A model generated the notes under the pieces. That model was given only the letters and a program-made list of their open reading frames with translations, made no database searches and was not told the origin of the DNA. From CAURNT01 sp963526495 (GTDB lineage: Bacteria; Fusobacteriota; Fusobacteriia; Fusobacteriales; Leptotrichiaceae): a DNA stretch of 34,380 nucleotides. The translations under genes were made by a program, and so were the position numbers. The stretch is taken from positions 1-34,380 of the forward strand of contig CAURNT010000011.1 in assembly GCA_963526495.1 (NCBI GenBank), in the 5' to 3' direction. Of this stretch, positions 1 through 9,949 are shown piece by piece. Position 1 is the stretch's first letter. Each line of letters begins with the position of its first letter.

Positions 1-3000
1 TCCTGCTACATTTTCTGTTTCTCCCTTAATTGTTACAGTTCCATTTGCATTTCCTTTTCCATCAACAGATATATTATTTTTTTCATCTACACCTAAATTT
101 CCTTCAGCTCCAAGTTTAACTTTTCCTTCAACATTTTTACCTGTTAAATTAACTTCAGTATTGATCTTACCTTTATTATTAGATGTAATTCCATTAGAAT
201 TTCCATTAATTTCACTGTTTATAGAAATATTAGTATCGCCTAATACTTTACCATCACCTTTAATATTTACATCTGCATCTACTTTTGAACTAATATTTGG
301 ATTTTCTACCTTACCTTTTCCATTTATATTAGCATCTAAATTTAATCCTATTTCAGCTTTACCAGAAACTTTATCATTACTTCCTTCAATTTTTGTTGTT
401 GCTCCAACTGTAACTTTTGTGTTATCTCCATCATTAGAAATTGTCCCATTTACTTTCGCATTAATTGAAGTTTCATTTGTTTCATTTTTATTTCCTTTGA
501 CTGTTACTGTGCCTTCTTTTATATCTATTCCTGATTTATTTTCATTCTTAGATGTATATTCAACACTTCCATTTGCTCCTACTTTTGGATTAGAAGTTGT
601 AGTATCTTCAGCTCCTATACCTGCACTATATTTAACTTCTTTATCATTTACATTATTAACATTTAAGTTTTTACCAACTGTAACTTCACCTTTATCAGCT
701 TTAATATTAGCCCCTGTTAAATTAGCATCATTTTCAACTTTGACATTAACTTCATCAGCTTTTATAGTTGCTTCTACTACTTTAGATTTATTATTTCCAC
801 TAATGTTTGCACTTGCACTTACTCCACCTGTTGTTGTATCTTTAACAAAATCATGACTTCCAGTTGCTTCAACTACTACATTAGTTTTATTTGTAGATGT
901 ATTTTCAACTGCTCCATTCATATTTAAATCTTTTGTGATAACATTTACTTTACCACCTTCAACTTTAGAACCTGTTATATTTACTTTATCTGCTTCAACA
1001 GTTATATTCTTAGCTTTAATAACACTTGATTTAATAGCATTTTCAACTATATTAATTTTTTCCATTGTATATTTAACTTCACCACTTGCAGTTAGTTCAA
1101 GACCTAATGTTTCAGGTGAAATTCCATTTTTTTGTATTTCAGATACAGTTTTCTTAATAGTTTCTAAATTATCTTCTAATTTTTTCTTATATTCTATCGC
1201 TTTGTTGTACCCAGCAACTGGATTAAGAACATATCCTAATAAATTATTTCTTTCATCAATTAACTTTTTAACTGTTCCTATTATACCTAAAGTTTTTTCT
1301 CTAACATTAACATCTAGTTTAATTCCTAATTCTTCAAGAGTTTTTGTAACATTTGCTTTATCTACATCATTTGATATATTTACAACATTTGCCTTAATAT
1401 CAACTTTATCTTTAGCGCTAACTTCTGAACCTTTTACATTAACATTATTACCAGTAATAGTTACGTTTTCTCCGCTTATACTAGAACCTTCATTTTTAGT
1501 TTCACTTGTTTTAGTATTTTCATGTTTAACTTTATAGTCTACATTTGCTGCTACACTATTTCCTTTTTCTCCAATACCTGCAGAAACTCCTACTGAAATA
1601 TTATGTGATACACTATCTTTTTCAGTTTCTTTTTTAATTTCTTTAGATATAACATTAACATTTTCTCCACTTATTTTAACATCTCCACCCTTAATGTCTG
1701 AACCTTTAATATTAACATCTTTTTTAGCATTAATATTTACATTTTCTCCTTCAACGATAGATTTATTATTTTTCTCTTCTTTTTTAACTTCTTTTTCTTT
1801 TTTATATATTTCCATATCTACTTTAGCAGATATATTTGTATCAGTTTTGTTATATTCAGCACTTCCTGTTAAATCTCCACCTAAAAGATTTCTACTTTCA
1901 GTTTTTGTTGTAGAATTATCTTTAGTAGAATTAATATTTACATTACTAGCTTCTATATCAACTTTGTGACCTTTAATCTTACTTCCGCTCAAATTAAATT
2001 CTTTATCAACTTTAACTGATATATCTCCTTTTGATAATACTACAGAACCAACTGTAGATTCTATATTCTTTTGAATATTTTTATAATTTATACCTAATAT
2101 TCCATTATCTATTCCTATTCTTTTATCAAGTTCATATTTAACTACACTTGTACCTAAATTAACATTATTACCATTAACTCCAATATTATTACTACTTAAT
2201 ATTCCACTTGCCTTAGTTGTTAAATTTTTATATGCAATATTAATATTTTTACCAGTTATATAGCTCCCTACAATTTGCTCTAATCTCTCATTATTTTTAA
2301 CAGTTCTAAATGATTTAGAAATACTATATGCTGATTTATAGTCTTTTACAACTTTTTCTGAAAGAAGATCTAACTTATTACCTTTAAGAGATATATTCTC
2401 ATCTGCTCTAATCACAGCACCTTTAAGTTCTAATTCATTTACATTAAGAGATATATTTTTATTTGCATCTATTGTAGAACCTAAAACATATTCACGAGTC
2501 AATAATTCTTTATCAGTTCTTAATACTATTTCTTTTTCTTTTTTGCTTGTCATTGATAATTTATTTGAAGTTAATTTAACATCACTTGAATAAATACCAG
2601 AATCTTTAATATTAATATTTTGTGCAGTAATATCAACAGATTTAGTAGCCTCTACATTTTGCCCATTCATTTCTAAAACATCAGTTTTAATTATTAATAA
2701 ATTTTTAGAATTAATTGAACTTCCTGTATTTTTTTCATCTACAAGTTTAATATTTTTAGCTTCTATATTTATATTATTACCAGAAATAATAGACTTATTA
2801 ATAGCACTTACTTTTGTTTTTCTTGCATCTTTATCTTCTTTAAGTCCTCTTTCATAATTTATTTCATATCTTTCGGCACCTATCACACGACCTTTATACA
2901 TTTTTTGTATTACATCCCAAGATACTGTTTCATATCCATCTTTTAATAAGATATCTCCTGAAAGAGTATTTTTATTTTCTATTTTATTTGCCTTGATATT

Positions 3001-5118
3001 CAAATTAGAATTTGCAACAATTTTTGCATCTCTATTAATTAAATCATTACTTAAATTAATATTTATATCATTTGATACTATACTTGCTTGTTTAGCATTT
3101 GTCTTACTTACAGCAAATGCTTCAAGTATTCTTTGATTATCAAGTTCTGTTGCATAAATATCACCTTTATTAACAAAAGTTTTATCAATATTCTTATTTC
3201 TAACAATTTCCTTACCTTCACGTGTTAACACTGTATATTTATCTGCAGCATTTAATTGATTTAGTACCTCATTAAATCTATTATATATAGATCTTGGTTT
3301 ATCTTTTGTGAAGTTTATATCATAAGTCCAAGCATTTAATAACTTTCCAGTCATTAATAACCATGTATCTTCTTCTGTTAAATTATATCCATACTTTTTA
3401 TTCCATACTTTATTAATATCATCTAAAGATAAAACTTTTCCATCACGTGTTATCCATTTAACTTCATAACCACCTTTAGAAAAATCGACACTACCTATAT
3501 TTTCTAATCTGTTAGCTTTTATGTCCACTAAATTATTAGCTTCTATTGCTCCCTTATTTAATAAATCACCTTTGATATCAATATTTATACTATTTTTAGC
3601 TAATATTTCTTTAGTTTCTACATTTAACCATTTATCAGGTGATGTAATTTTAATTTTATTTGAATACATAGATCCAAGTTGTGAAGCATCAACTTTATTA
3701 TTAGAATAAATTAAAGTTCCTTTAGTATCAAATAATTGATCTAATCCATTTAACTTTTTAACACTATTAAATACATTTGCAAACTTATTTCTATCTTTAT
3801 ATACTACATCTCCCTTAGAATCTAAATTAATACCGATATTATCTAAATTAACACCGTTTTCTCTAGCAAATATTAAAGTTGATTTAATATCTACCTTTAA
3901 TTTTGCTAAATCTTTTTTAATTTTTTCTTTATCATTATTTGTAAGAGTATCAAATTTTAGTACAACTTTAGATATTATTGCATTTTCTTCTTTAATTAAA
4001 TAATCAAGTGCAGCAATTGCATTTATTGTTTTTTCGTTTATTTTAACTCCTAAATCCTTTGTTAATTTATCAAATTCATATTTAGAAGCTGTATCTTTTA
4101 CAGGATTTAAAAGGTTTTCTATACCCTCAATATTTTTATCTTTTATAACCTTATATATCTTATTAAATTTAACCATATCAGCAGATATGAATCCATTATC
4201 AAAAATATTGATACCTACTACAGATAAATCAAGACCTGTTTCATTTGCAAGAGAAGCATATTTCATTATTTTTTCATTTAATTCAAGAAATTTAGCTCTA
4301 CGCTCTGCCATAATTTTAACATCACTCGTAGGTTGTAATATCGCTTTATTTAATACTTCATTTCTTTGATCTAAAATTGATTTTAAATTTCCTAAAATAG
4401 TAAGAGTTGTTTCATTTAATTTTAAATTTAACTCTTTACCTAATTTTTCATACTCTTTAGTATTTATATTTGATTTTTTAGATAAATCAAATCTATTAAT
4501 TCCTAAATTTATGTTAATTTCATCCCTAGCTGACACTTTACCTTGGTTTATAAGGTTATAGGTAATAAGATCTATTGACCCTGCTCCTCTTAAACCTTTA
4601 TCCGTTATATGTATTTTCCCAGAATTAACAAATAATTTTAAATCATCCGTAATATTACCTGTTGTAAATACAGCACGATTAATATTTTCAAGTGTTAATC
4701 CATCTATAACTATACCATTTCTATTTGCTAAAAATACATCTAATTCTTTAACACTTGCAGCTTCAAGTTTACCTGATAACTTTGAACTTTCTACCCCTGT
4801 TACTCTTAAAAGTGCAATATCAGCTTCTTTTTTCAATAAATTTTTATTACCTTCAATTTCTACACCAAAAGTTGTTTTATATCTCGTATTACTATTATTA
4901 AGTACCATACCTTTGTTTGTAACTTCAAACTTAGTAAAATTATTAACTGAAATTCCTTTTTCATTAGGACTGTCTATATCAACAACTGTTATCCCATTTT
5001 TATCACTTACTTTAGTTGAATTTCCTTTAGAATTATCAACTATAGTCTCTGCTTTTGTTTGTGTTACTCCAAAACTAATTAAAGAAAGTAACATCAAAGA
5101 TCTTTGTAAATTCGTCAT
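1..5118 (-). CDS. Filamentous-haemagglutinin-like TpsA exoprotein (partial, C-terminus outside window)
   Basis: Open in one minus frame from an ATG at 5118 to the window edge, at least 1,706 residues. The start follows GGAGGA by 6 bases; an in-frame ATG at 5124 lies directly against that site and is less likely. A signal peptide ends near residue 23 (TKA/ET). Residues about 24-190 look like a TPS secretion domain (Haemagglut_act): VNNFTKFEVTNKGMVLNNS, and NRNG at 132-135 where the family usually has NPNG. The rest is short beta-helix-type repeats such as NITGSKVEGGKV, as in haemagglutinin repeats. It follows a TpsB pore gene by 17 bases, so it should be exported by the Sec system and then secreted by that pore as an adhesin or cytotoxin; the activity cannot be told without the C-terminus. 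Three helical inserts lie at about residues 221-326, 341-457 and 1249-1364. Sneathia CptA is a possible relative; homology was not tested. Confidence 0.9.
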   Translation of the reverse strand, partial: MTNLQRSLMLLSLISFGVTQTKAETIVDNSKGNSTKVSDKNGITVVDIDSPNEKGISVNNFTKFEVTNKGMVLNNSNTRYKTTFGVEIEGNKNLLKKEADIALLRVTGVESSKLSGKLEAASVKELDVFLANRNGIVIDGLTLENINRAVFTTGNITDDLKLFVNSGKIHITDKGLRGAGSIDLITYNLINQGKVSARDEININLGINRFDLSKKSNINTKEYEKLGKELNLKLNETTLTILGNLKSILDQRNEVLNKAILQPTSDVKIMAERRAKFLELNEKIMKYASLANETGLDLSVVGINIFDNGFISADMVKFNKIYKVIKDKNIEGIENLLNPVKDTASKYEFDKLTKDLGVKINEKTINAIAALDYLIKEENAIISKVVLKFDTLTNNDKEKIKKDLAKLKVDIKSTLIFARENGVNLDNIGINLDSKGDVVYKDRNKFANVFNSVKKLNGLDQLFDTKGTLIYSNNKVDASQLGSMYSNKIKITSPDKWLNVETKEILAKNSINIDIKGDLLNKGAIEANNLVDIKANRLENIGSVDFSKGGYEVKWITRDGKVLSLDDINKVWNKKYGYNLTEEDTWLLMTGKLLNAWTYDINFTKDKPRSIYNRFNEVLNQLNAADKYTVLTREGKEIVRNKNIDKTFVNKGDIYATELDNQRILEAFAVSKTNAKQASIVSNDININLSNDLINRDAKIVANSNLNIKANKIENKNTLSGDILLKDGYETVSWDVIQKMYKGRVIGAERYEINYERGLKEDKDARKTKVSAINKSIISGNNINIEAKNIKLVDEKNTGSSINSKNLLIIKTDVLEMNGQNVEATKSVDITAQNINIKDSGIYSSDVKLTSNKLSMTSKKEKEIVLRTDKELLTREYVLGSTIDANKNISLNVNELELKGAVIRADENISLKGNKLDLLSEKVVKDYKSAYSISKSFRTVKNNERLEQIVGSYITGKNINIAYKNLTTKASGILSSNNIGVNGNNVNLGTSVVKYELDKRIGIDNGILGINYKNIQKNIESTVGSVVLSKGDISVKVDKEFNLSGSKIKGHKVDIEASNVNINSTKDNSTTKTESRNLLGGDLTGSAEYNKTDTNISAKVDMEIYKKEKEVKKEEKNNKSIVEGENVNINAKKDVNIKGSDIKGGDVKISGENVNVISKEIKKETEKDSVSHNISVGVSAGIGEKGNSVAANVDYKVKHENTKTSETKNEGSSISGENVTITGNNVNVKGSEVSAKDKVDIKANVVNISNDVDKANVTKTLEELGIKLDVNVREKTLGIIGTVKKLIDERNNLLGYVLNPVAGYNKAIEYKKKLEDNLETIKKTVSEIQKNGISPETLGLELTASGEVKYTMEKINIVENAIKSSVIKAKNITVEADKVNITGSKVEGGKVNVITKDLNMNGAVENTSTNKTNVVVEATGSHDFVKDTTTGGVSASANISGNNKSKVVEATIKADEVNVKVENDANLTGANIKADKGEVTVGKNLNVNNVNDKEVKYSAGIGAEDTTTSNPKVGANGSVEYTSKNENKSGIDIKEGTVTVKGNKNETNETSINAKVNGTISNDGDNTKVTVGATTKIEGSNDKVSGKAEIGLNLDANINGKGKVENPNISSKVDADVNIKGDGKVLGDTNISINSEINGNSNGITSNNKGKINTEVNLTGKNVEGKVKLGAEGNLGVDEKNNISVDGKGNANGTVTIKGETENVAG

Positions 5119-5135
5119 TCTCATTCCTCCTATTT

Positions 5136-6488
5136 TTATATACTAACACCTAATTTTAATCCTATACTATATTTTTTTTTGATATTAATTGCATTTTTTA
5201 AGCTTACTATTATTTTATTATATCTAAAATCTAACCCTAAAGCCATACCTAAATCGTAATTTTCACTTCCTAAACCACCAGCTAATTCAATATATGGATT
5301 CAATGTAAATTTCCCTATATTGTATGGATATTTAAATTTATTTGACATGCTAACAACATAATCACTTTTTAAAATATCTAAAGTAGCATCTGAAAAGCTT
5401 GATATATTAATACTCTTTTTATACCTATCATACTCATTCTTAGTAAATTTTAAATTTTTTGTATAAAATATAGAGATATTTCCATCATAATACATTGAAT
5501 TTGTACCTAAATTTATATCTAAATTAGCTATATAGTCTTTTTTATTATCATATCTATCATTAACATAATTTAAACTCATTTTTGCATCAATATAGTTTCT
5601 ATGAATATTATTAAATATATACGAATAATTATCATATTTTAAAGAAAATTCGTTTTCAAAAAAATTAAGATTCTTAATTTCTAATCCTCTAATACTTTGC
5701 CTATTTACAGAAAATCTTGTCAAATATTTTAAATTAACTTCATTTATTTTATCTTTATATACATTTCTTGAAATATCTAATGAAACTTCATGCTTAGAGT
5801 CAGATAATTCAATTTTGTCTTTAGTTTCTCCATTAAAATTATACATTAAATTTAATCTAGTATACATTATAGGGAATGAATAATTTAATGAAAATTGTTT
5901 ATCTTCTTTTAAATAATAACCAGAAATATTAAACTCATCATTAAAACCTAAAGGTTGACTATAATTACCACTTAAATTATATTGCCAAGAATTATTTCCT
6001 GAATTATGAACAAAATTTAACATTGCTGTAGCATTCATAATTGGTGTATACTTATTATCTACTAATACATTTACATGATTATCCTTTTCTGATTTAATAA
6101 CATCTACAGATACATTATTACTAGATATTTTATCATATTCATAAACTATTTTATCTAAATTAGAAATATTTAAAATCTTTCCTTCAAGTCTACTCAAACC
6201 TGTTATATTTTTTTTTAATTCTGAATTTTTAACAGCATTATCTGTTAAAATAACCTTATCAATTTTACCAGGTATTATATTTATTTTTTCTCCATCATAT
6301 TCAATACTAGATGTAACAAATCCCGAAGATACTAATTCAAAACTCAATTTTTCTAATTCAGAATTTAACTCTTCTTCTGTTTTAAATTCTATTTTATTTT
6401 TTTTAACTAAATTATACTCATCACTTATTTCTAAAATCTGCGAATATGAAAGAAGCGACACAAAAAAAAATAATAAATATTTTCTCAT
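5136..6488 (-). CDS. TpsB outer-membrane transporter (FhaC/ShlB family)
   Basis: 450 residues with an N-terminal signal peptide (MRKYLLFFFVSLLSYS). Residues about 25-165 fit a POTRA region, including IDKVILTDNAV and ISNLDKIVYEYDKI. The rest alternates hydrophobic and polar residues like beta strands and ends in FRYNKIIVSLK...LGVSI, as expected of a barrel. The family usually has about 550 residues, so this is a short member, and I do not see a clear VRGY/F loop motif; SIRG near residue 270 is the nearest. It lies just upstream of the tpsA gene, the usual order in these operons, and should thread that protein across the outer membrane. There is no ribosome site next to the ATG; a strong AGGAGGA lies 42 bases upstream at 6531-6537, and an in-frame TAG blocks any upstream extension. 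Family assignment rests mainly on the context and general architecture. Confidence 0.85.
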   Translation of the reverse strand: MRKYLLFFFVSLLSYSQILEISDEYNLVKKNKIEFKTEEELNSELEKLSFELVSSGFVTSSIEYDGEKINIIPGKIDKVILTDNAVKNSELKKNITGLSRLEGKILNISNLDKIVYEYDKISSNNVSVDVIKSEKDNHVNVLVDNKYTPIMNATAMLNFVHNSGNNSWQYNLSGNYSQPLGFNDEFNISGYYLKEDKQFSLNYSFPIMYTRLNLMYNFNGETKDKIELSDSKHEVSLDISRNVYKDKINEVNLKYLTRFSVNRQSIRGLEIKNLNFFENEFSLKYDNYSYIFNNIHRNYIDAKMSLNYVNDRYDNKKDYIANLDINLGTNSMYYDGNISIFYTKNLKFTKNEYDRYKKSINISSFSDATLDILKSDYVVSMSNKFKYPYNIGKFTLNPYIELAGGLGSENYDLGMALGLDFRYNKIIVSLKNAINIKKKYSIGLKLGVSI

Positions 6489-6557
6489 AATTTTAATCTA
6501 ATAAAGTTAAATTCAACTCTAGAAGATCTTTCCTCCTTAACTAGTCCTATACATTAT

Positions 6558-6585
6558 ATTATACACCAAAAAATATAAAAAACAA
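6558..6585 (-). promoter_or_regulatory. Probable promoter of the tpsB-tpsA operon
   Basis: On the minus strand, TTGTTT (6580-6585) is separated by 16 bases from TATAAT (6558-6563). This would give an untranslated leader of about 60 bases before the tpsB ATG. The surroundings are extremely AT-rich, so chance matches are likely. Confidence 0.45.
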
Positions 6586-6624
6586 AAAAAATTATTACTT
6601 TTTTCAAAAAATTTTAATAAAAAA

Positions 6625-6667
6625 ATGTATCTATATTTTTCAACATTCATAAAATTTATAGATACAT
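6625..6667 (-). terminator. Rho-independent terminator after ftsH
   Basis: An 11-bp perfect inverted repeat, ATGTATCTATA / TATAGATACAT, is followed on the minus strand by a run of T. It sits 20 bases after the ftsH stop and closes the six-gene operon. The stem is AT-rich and the loop is about 21 bases. Confidence 0.75.
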
Positions 6668-6687
6668 AATTTTATATAATTTTAATT

Positions 6688-8772
6688 TTAATAATATTTT
6701 TCTAAATCAACATTTCCATTCATTACATCATCAAAACTTTCTCTTGCAACTAAAGCCCTTATTTGAGAACCTGTAACTGTTTCTTTTTCTTTAAGAAGTT
6801 TTGCAATATTTTCAAGTATATCTTTATTATCACTTAATAACTTATATGTTTCATCATATTTTTGTTTTAATAATTTTCTTACTTCAATGTCTATTTCTCT
6901 ACTTGTTTCATTACTTACACTTGATACAAAAGCATTATTTTCATCTATTTCATAATTAATAGGCCCTAATTCATCATTCATACCAACTCTTGTTATTAAC
7001 AATTTAGCAATCTCTGTTGCTCTTTTAATATCTGAATATGCTCCAGTTGCTATATCATCCATCATAAGAGATTCTCCTGCACGTCCTCCAAATAGAACAT
7101 TTATTTCAGCTAATAATTGTTTTTTAGTTCTACCTAAAGTTTCTTCTGGAAGTGGCATCATAAATCCTCCAGCATCACCACGTGGTATAATAGTTACTTT
7201 ATGCACCTTACTTGCTTCAGGTAAAAGAGAAGCAATTAAGGCATGACCTCCTTCATGATAAGCTAACATATCTCTATCTCTTTGGCTTATTATTTTACTT
7301 CTTTGACCAAGACCCATACCAATTTTATCAACAGCTTCATCTAAATCTTCCATAGTTATTGTATCTGATTTTTTTCTAGCAGCAAGTATGGCAGCTTCGT
7401 TTAATAAATTTTCAAGATCTGCTCCTACAAATCCTGGAGTAATTTTAGCTATATCTTCTAACTTAACATCTTTAGATAACTTTTTATTTCTTGAATGTAA
7501 TTTTAAAATTTGAATTCTTCCTTCAACATCAGGAGCTGATACTTCTATTCTTCTATCAAATCTTCCACCTCTTAATAAAGCTGGATCTAAAATATCTGCT
7601 CTATTTGTTGCAGCCATAACTATTATTCTTTGATCTGTTTCAAATCCATCCATTTCAACTAATAATTGATTTAATGTTTGTTCACGTTCTTCATTTCCAC
7701 CATTCATTTTACCTTGGTTTCTTTTTCTACCCACAGCATCTATTTCATCTATAAATATTATAGCTGGTGTTTCTTTTTTAGCATCTGCAAATAATTCTCT
7801 AACTTTAAGTGCACCTGCTCCTACGTATAACTCAACAAACTCTGAACCTGACATTGAGAAAAACGCAGCACCTGTTTCTCCAGCAACTGCTTTAGCAAGT
7901 AAAGTCTTACCTGTTCCAGGTTCTCCTAAAAGTAAAACACCTTTAGGAACTCTTGCTCCTGTTTTTTCAAATTTAGATGGATCTTTTAAAAAGTCTACTA
8001 TTTCTTTTAATTCTTCTTTTTCTTCTTTAAGTCCAGCTACATCACTAAATTTAACTTTGGGTTTTTCACTTATTTTACTACTTCTATTTGAGCCAAATGG
8101 ATTAATTCCACGTCCACCTCTTGAAGCACCCATAATAGTTTTATTTATATACATAAATATAAATACAGTTAAAATAATTGGTGCAGCAGCTAATATAAAG
8201 CTAAATACAGTAGTGCTAATTGGTGTTGGTTTTACAGTTAAATCAACATTATTAGTGTTTATTGCTGTCATTAAAGTTGTATCCTCACCTATTCTTTTTG
8301 TAACCATATTAGTCGTATATATAGTTGTTTTACCTTCTAAATTACCTATACCTTCAACTTCTGATACTGATTCGCTAACACTTTTTATCTCTCCAGAATT
8401 TATTTTTTGAACAAATTGACTATATGATATACTTTTTTTCTCATTAAATGGCATCATATTTGAACCAAAAAATAAATATGCAAATAGAACCATTAAGAAA
8501 ATAAATCCAAAAAATATAGATGGTCTAAGTTTAATCTTAACTTTTTTAGCATTTCTCAATTCTTCATCATTAATTAAATCTTCAAAAAGTTTATATCTAG
8601 GATCATTTTTTATATCATCATTTTCTTTTTTTTCATTTTCTTGTTCATCTTTATCTTGTTTTTCATCTTCTTTTTTCAAATCATCATCTGAACTATCAAT
8701 ATTTTCATCCTTATCATTCTCTTCATTTATTAATTCTTCATTTTTAATTTCATCTTTTTCTTTATCTTCCAT
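6688..8772 (-). CDS. ftsH: ATP-dependent zinc metalloprotease FtsH
   Basis: 694-residue membrane-bound AAA+ protease that degrades unstable and misassembled membrane and cytosolic proteins. A charged, D/E/K-rich tail of about 80 residues precedes the first membrane segment (about 84-103); the second is at about 188-210. Walker A is GEPGTGKT (283-290), Walker B IIFIDE (338-343), and the zinc site HEGGH (506-510). The pore loop reads YVGAG rather than the usual FVGVG, and the segment before the arginine finger is LLRGGRFDR rather than LLRPGRFDR. It starts 1 base after tilS ends and has GGAGG before the ATG; tilS and ftsH are also neighbours in many Firmicutes. Last gene of the operon. The long acidic tail is unusual, since most FtsH proteins begin a few residues before the first membrane segment. 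Confidence 0.98.
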   Translation of the reverse strand: MEDKEKDEIKNEELINEENDKDENIDSSDDDLKKEDEKQDKDEQENEKKENDDIKNDPRYKLFEDLINDEELRNAKKVKIKLRPSIFFGFIFLMVLFAYLFFGSNMMPFNEKKSISYSQFVQKINSGEIKSVSESVSEVEGIGNLEGKTTIYTTNMVTKRIGEDTTLMTAINTNNVDLTVKPTPISTTVFSFILAAAPIILTVFIFMYINKTIMGASRGGRGINPFGSNRSSKISEKPKVKFSDVAGLKEEKEELKEIVDFLKDPSKFEKTGARVPKGVLLLGEPGTGKTLLAKAVAGETGAAFFSMSGSEFVELYVGAGALKVRELFADAKKETPAIIFIDEIDAVGRKRNQGKMNGGNEEREQTLNQLLVEMDGFETDQRIIVMAATNRADILDPALLRGGRFDRRIEVSAPDVEGRIQILKLHSRNKKLSKDVKLEDIAKITPGFVGADLENLLNEAAILAARKKSDTITMEDLDEAVDKIGMGLGQRSKIISQRDRDMLAYHEGGHALIASLLPEASKVHKVTIIPRGDAGGFMMPLPEETLGRTKKQLLAEINVLFGGRAGESLMMDDIATGAYSDIKRATEIAKLLITRVGMNDELGPINYEIDENNAFVSSVSNETSREIDIEVRKLLKQKYDETYKLLSDNKDILENIAKLLKEKETVTGSQIRALVARESFDDVMNGNVDLEKYY

Positions 8773-8773
8773 T

Positions 8774-9949
8774 TTACCTCCTTATATACACAACCCTATC
8801 ACCCTGTGTATCTTTATTAACTAATTTAAATTTATCACCAACTAGTACAATTTTATCGTTTATAACAACTAGTGGTATCTGATCTCTTTCAAATCTATTT
8901 ATCTTATTATCAATAAATATTTTTTTTAATTTCTTATTACCCAATTTATCCCCATTTTTTCTATTTCTAACAATAATTTGATCATCTGAATTATATAAAA
9001 AACTATATATATTATACTCGCTATACTTATTTTTTTCAAGTAATATTTTATTAACATAACCAACATAAAAATCTTGTATTTTTATTTCTTTACCATATTC
9101 CAAAATATAACTATATTCTTCTAAAAAAAGTTCTTCTTTTTTCTTTATACCATAATCATTATATGATTTATACCATACATAACCATTTCCTAAATCAATA
9201 ATCTTGGATTCACTAGAAAAATATGAATTATATATATCATTAATTTTTCTACTATTTAAAGATATATTATTACTTTTTAGTAAATTTAATATTTTTTCTT
9301 TAACATCATCAATTTCAGATATATTGTTATATAGATTTACTATATTGTCTATAAATCCATTATTTATTTCTTTAAATATAGGAAATATTAAATTTCTTAT
9401 TTTGTTTCTACTATAATCATTTTCTAAATTAGTAGAATCTATAATATATTCATTATTAACCCTTGATAATATTTCATTTTTTGTTAAATAAAGTATAGGG
9501 CGTATAATATCATCTCTTCTAGGAGCTATACCTTTTATACCATCAGTTGATGTACCTCTAATTATTCTAAATATTATAGTTTCAGCATTATCACTTTTAT
9601 TATGCCCCGTTGCAATTTTATTAAAACCTAACTTAGTTTTTAAATCTTCTAACTTTTCATATCTCAATTCTCGAGCAAGAGATTCTGAAAATTTGTCCAT
9701 ATAAATATCAAGTATACTATATTCTATATTATATTTCTCAGCAATTTTTTTTACAAATTCTATATCTCTATTTACATCTTTTCTTAAATTATGATTAACA
9801 TAACCAAGATGAAGTGTAAGTTCATATTCATCTTTTATATTCAAAAGTTGTTCTAACATATATACAGAATCTGGTCCTCCTGAAAATGCTAATAATATTT
9901 TATCTTTTTTTTCTATCAATTTATGTTTTTGTATAAATTTAGTAAACAT
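8774..9949 (-). CDS. tilS: tRNA(Ile)-lysidine synthase TilS
   Basis: 391 residues. TilS attaches lysine to C34 of tRNA-Ile(CAU), so that it reads AUA rather than AUG, which matters in a genome this rich in AT. The PP-loop ATP site FSGGPDS lies at residues 22-28, followed by GYVNHNLR and IATGHNKSDNAET, both typical of the N-terminal synthase domain. The C-terminal part, with IVRNRKNGDKL and KKIFIDNKI, matches the TilS C-terminal domain. I prefer the ATG at 9949, which overlaps the upstream stop codon (TGATG) and has GGGGA five bases before it; a GTG at 9952 is possible. The gene lies within the envelope operon, directly before ftsH. Confidence 0.95.
   Translation of the reverse strand: MFTKFIQKHKLIEKKDKILLAFSGGPDSVYMLEQLLNIKDEYELTLHLGYVNHNLRKDVNRDIEFVKKIAEKYNIEYSILDIYMDKFSESLARELRYEKLEDLKTKLGFNKIATGHNKSDNAETIIFRIIRGTSTDGIKGIAPRRDDIIRPILYLTKNEILSRVNNEYIIDSTNLENDYSRNKIRNLIFPIFKEINNGFIDNIVNLYNNISEIDDVKEKILNLLKSNNISLNSRKINDIYNSYFSSESKIIDLGNGYVWYKSYNDYGIKKKEELFLEEYSYILEYGKEIKIQDFYVGYVNKILLEKNKYSEYNIYSFLYNSDDQIIVRNRKNGDKLGNKKLKKIFIDNKINRFERDQIPLVVINDKIVLVGDKFKLVNKDTQGDRVVYIRR

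Noticed and set aside
161..1969. Long plus-strand open frames rich in Leu, Ser, Phe and Thr
   Set aside because: They lie opposite the tpsA frame, have no ribosome sites and read as the complement of Asn/Lys/Val-rich repeats. The minus frame is continuous over 1,700 codons.
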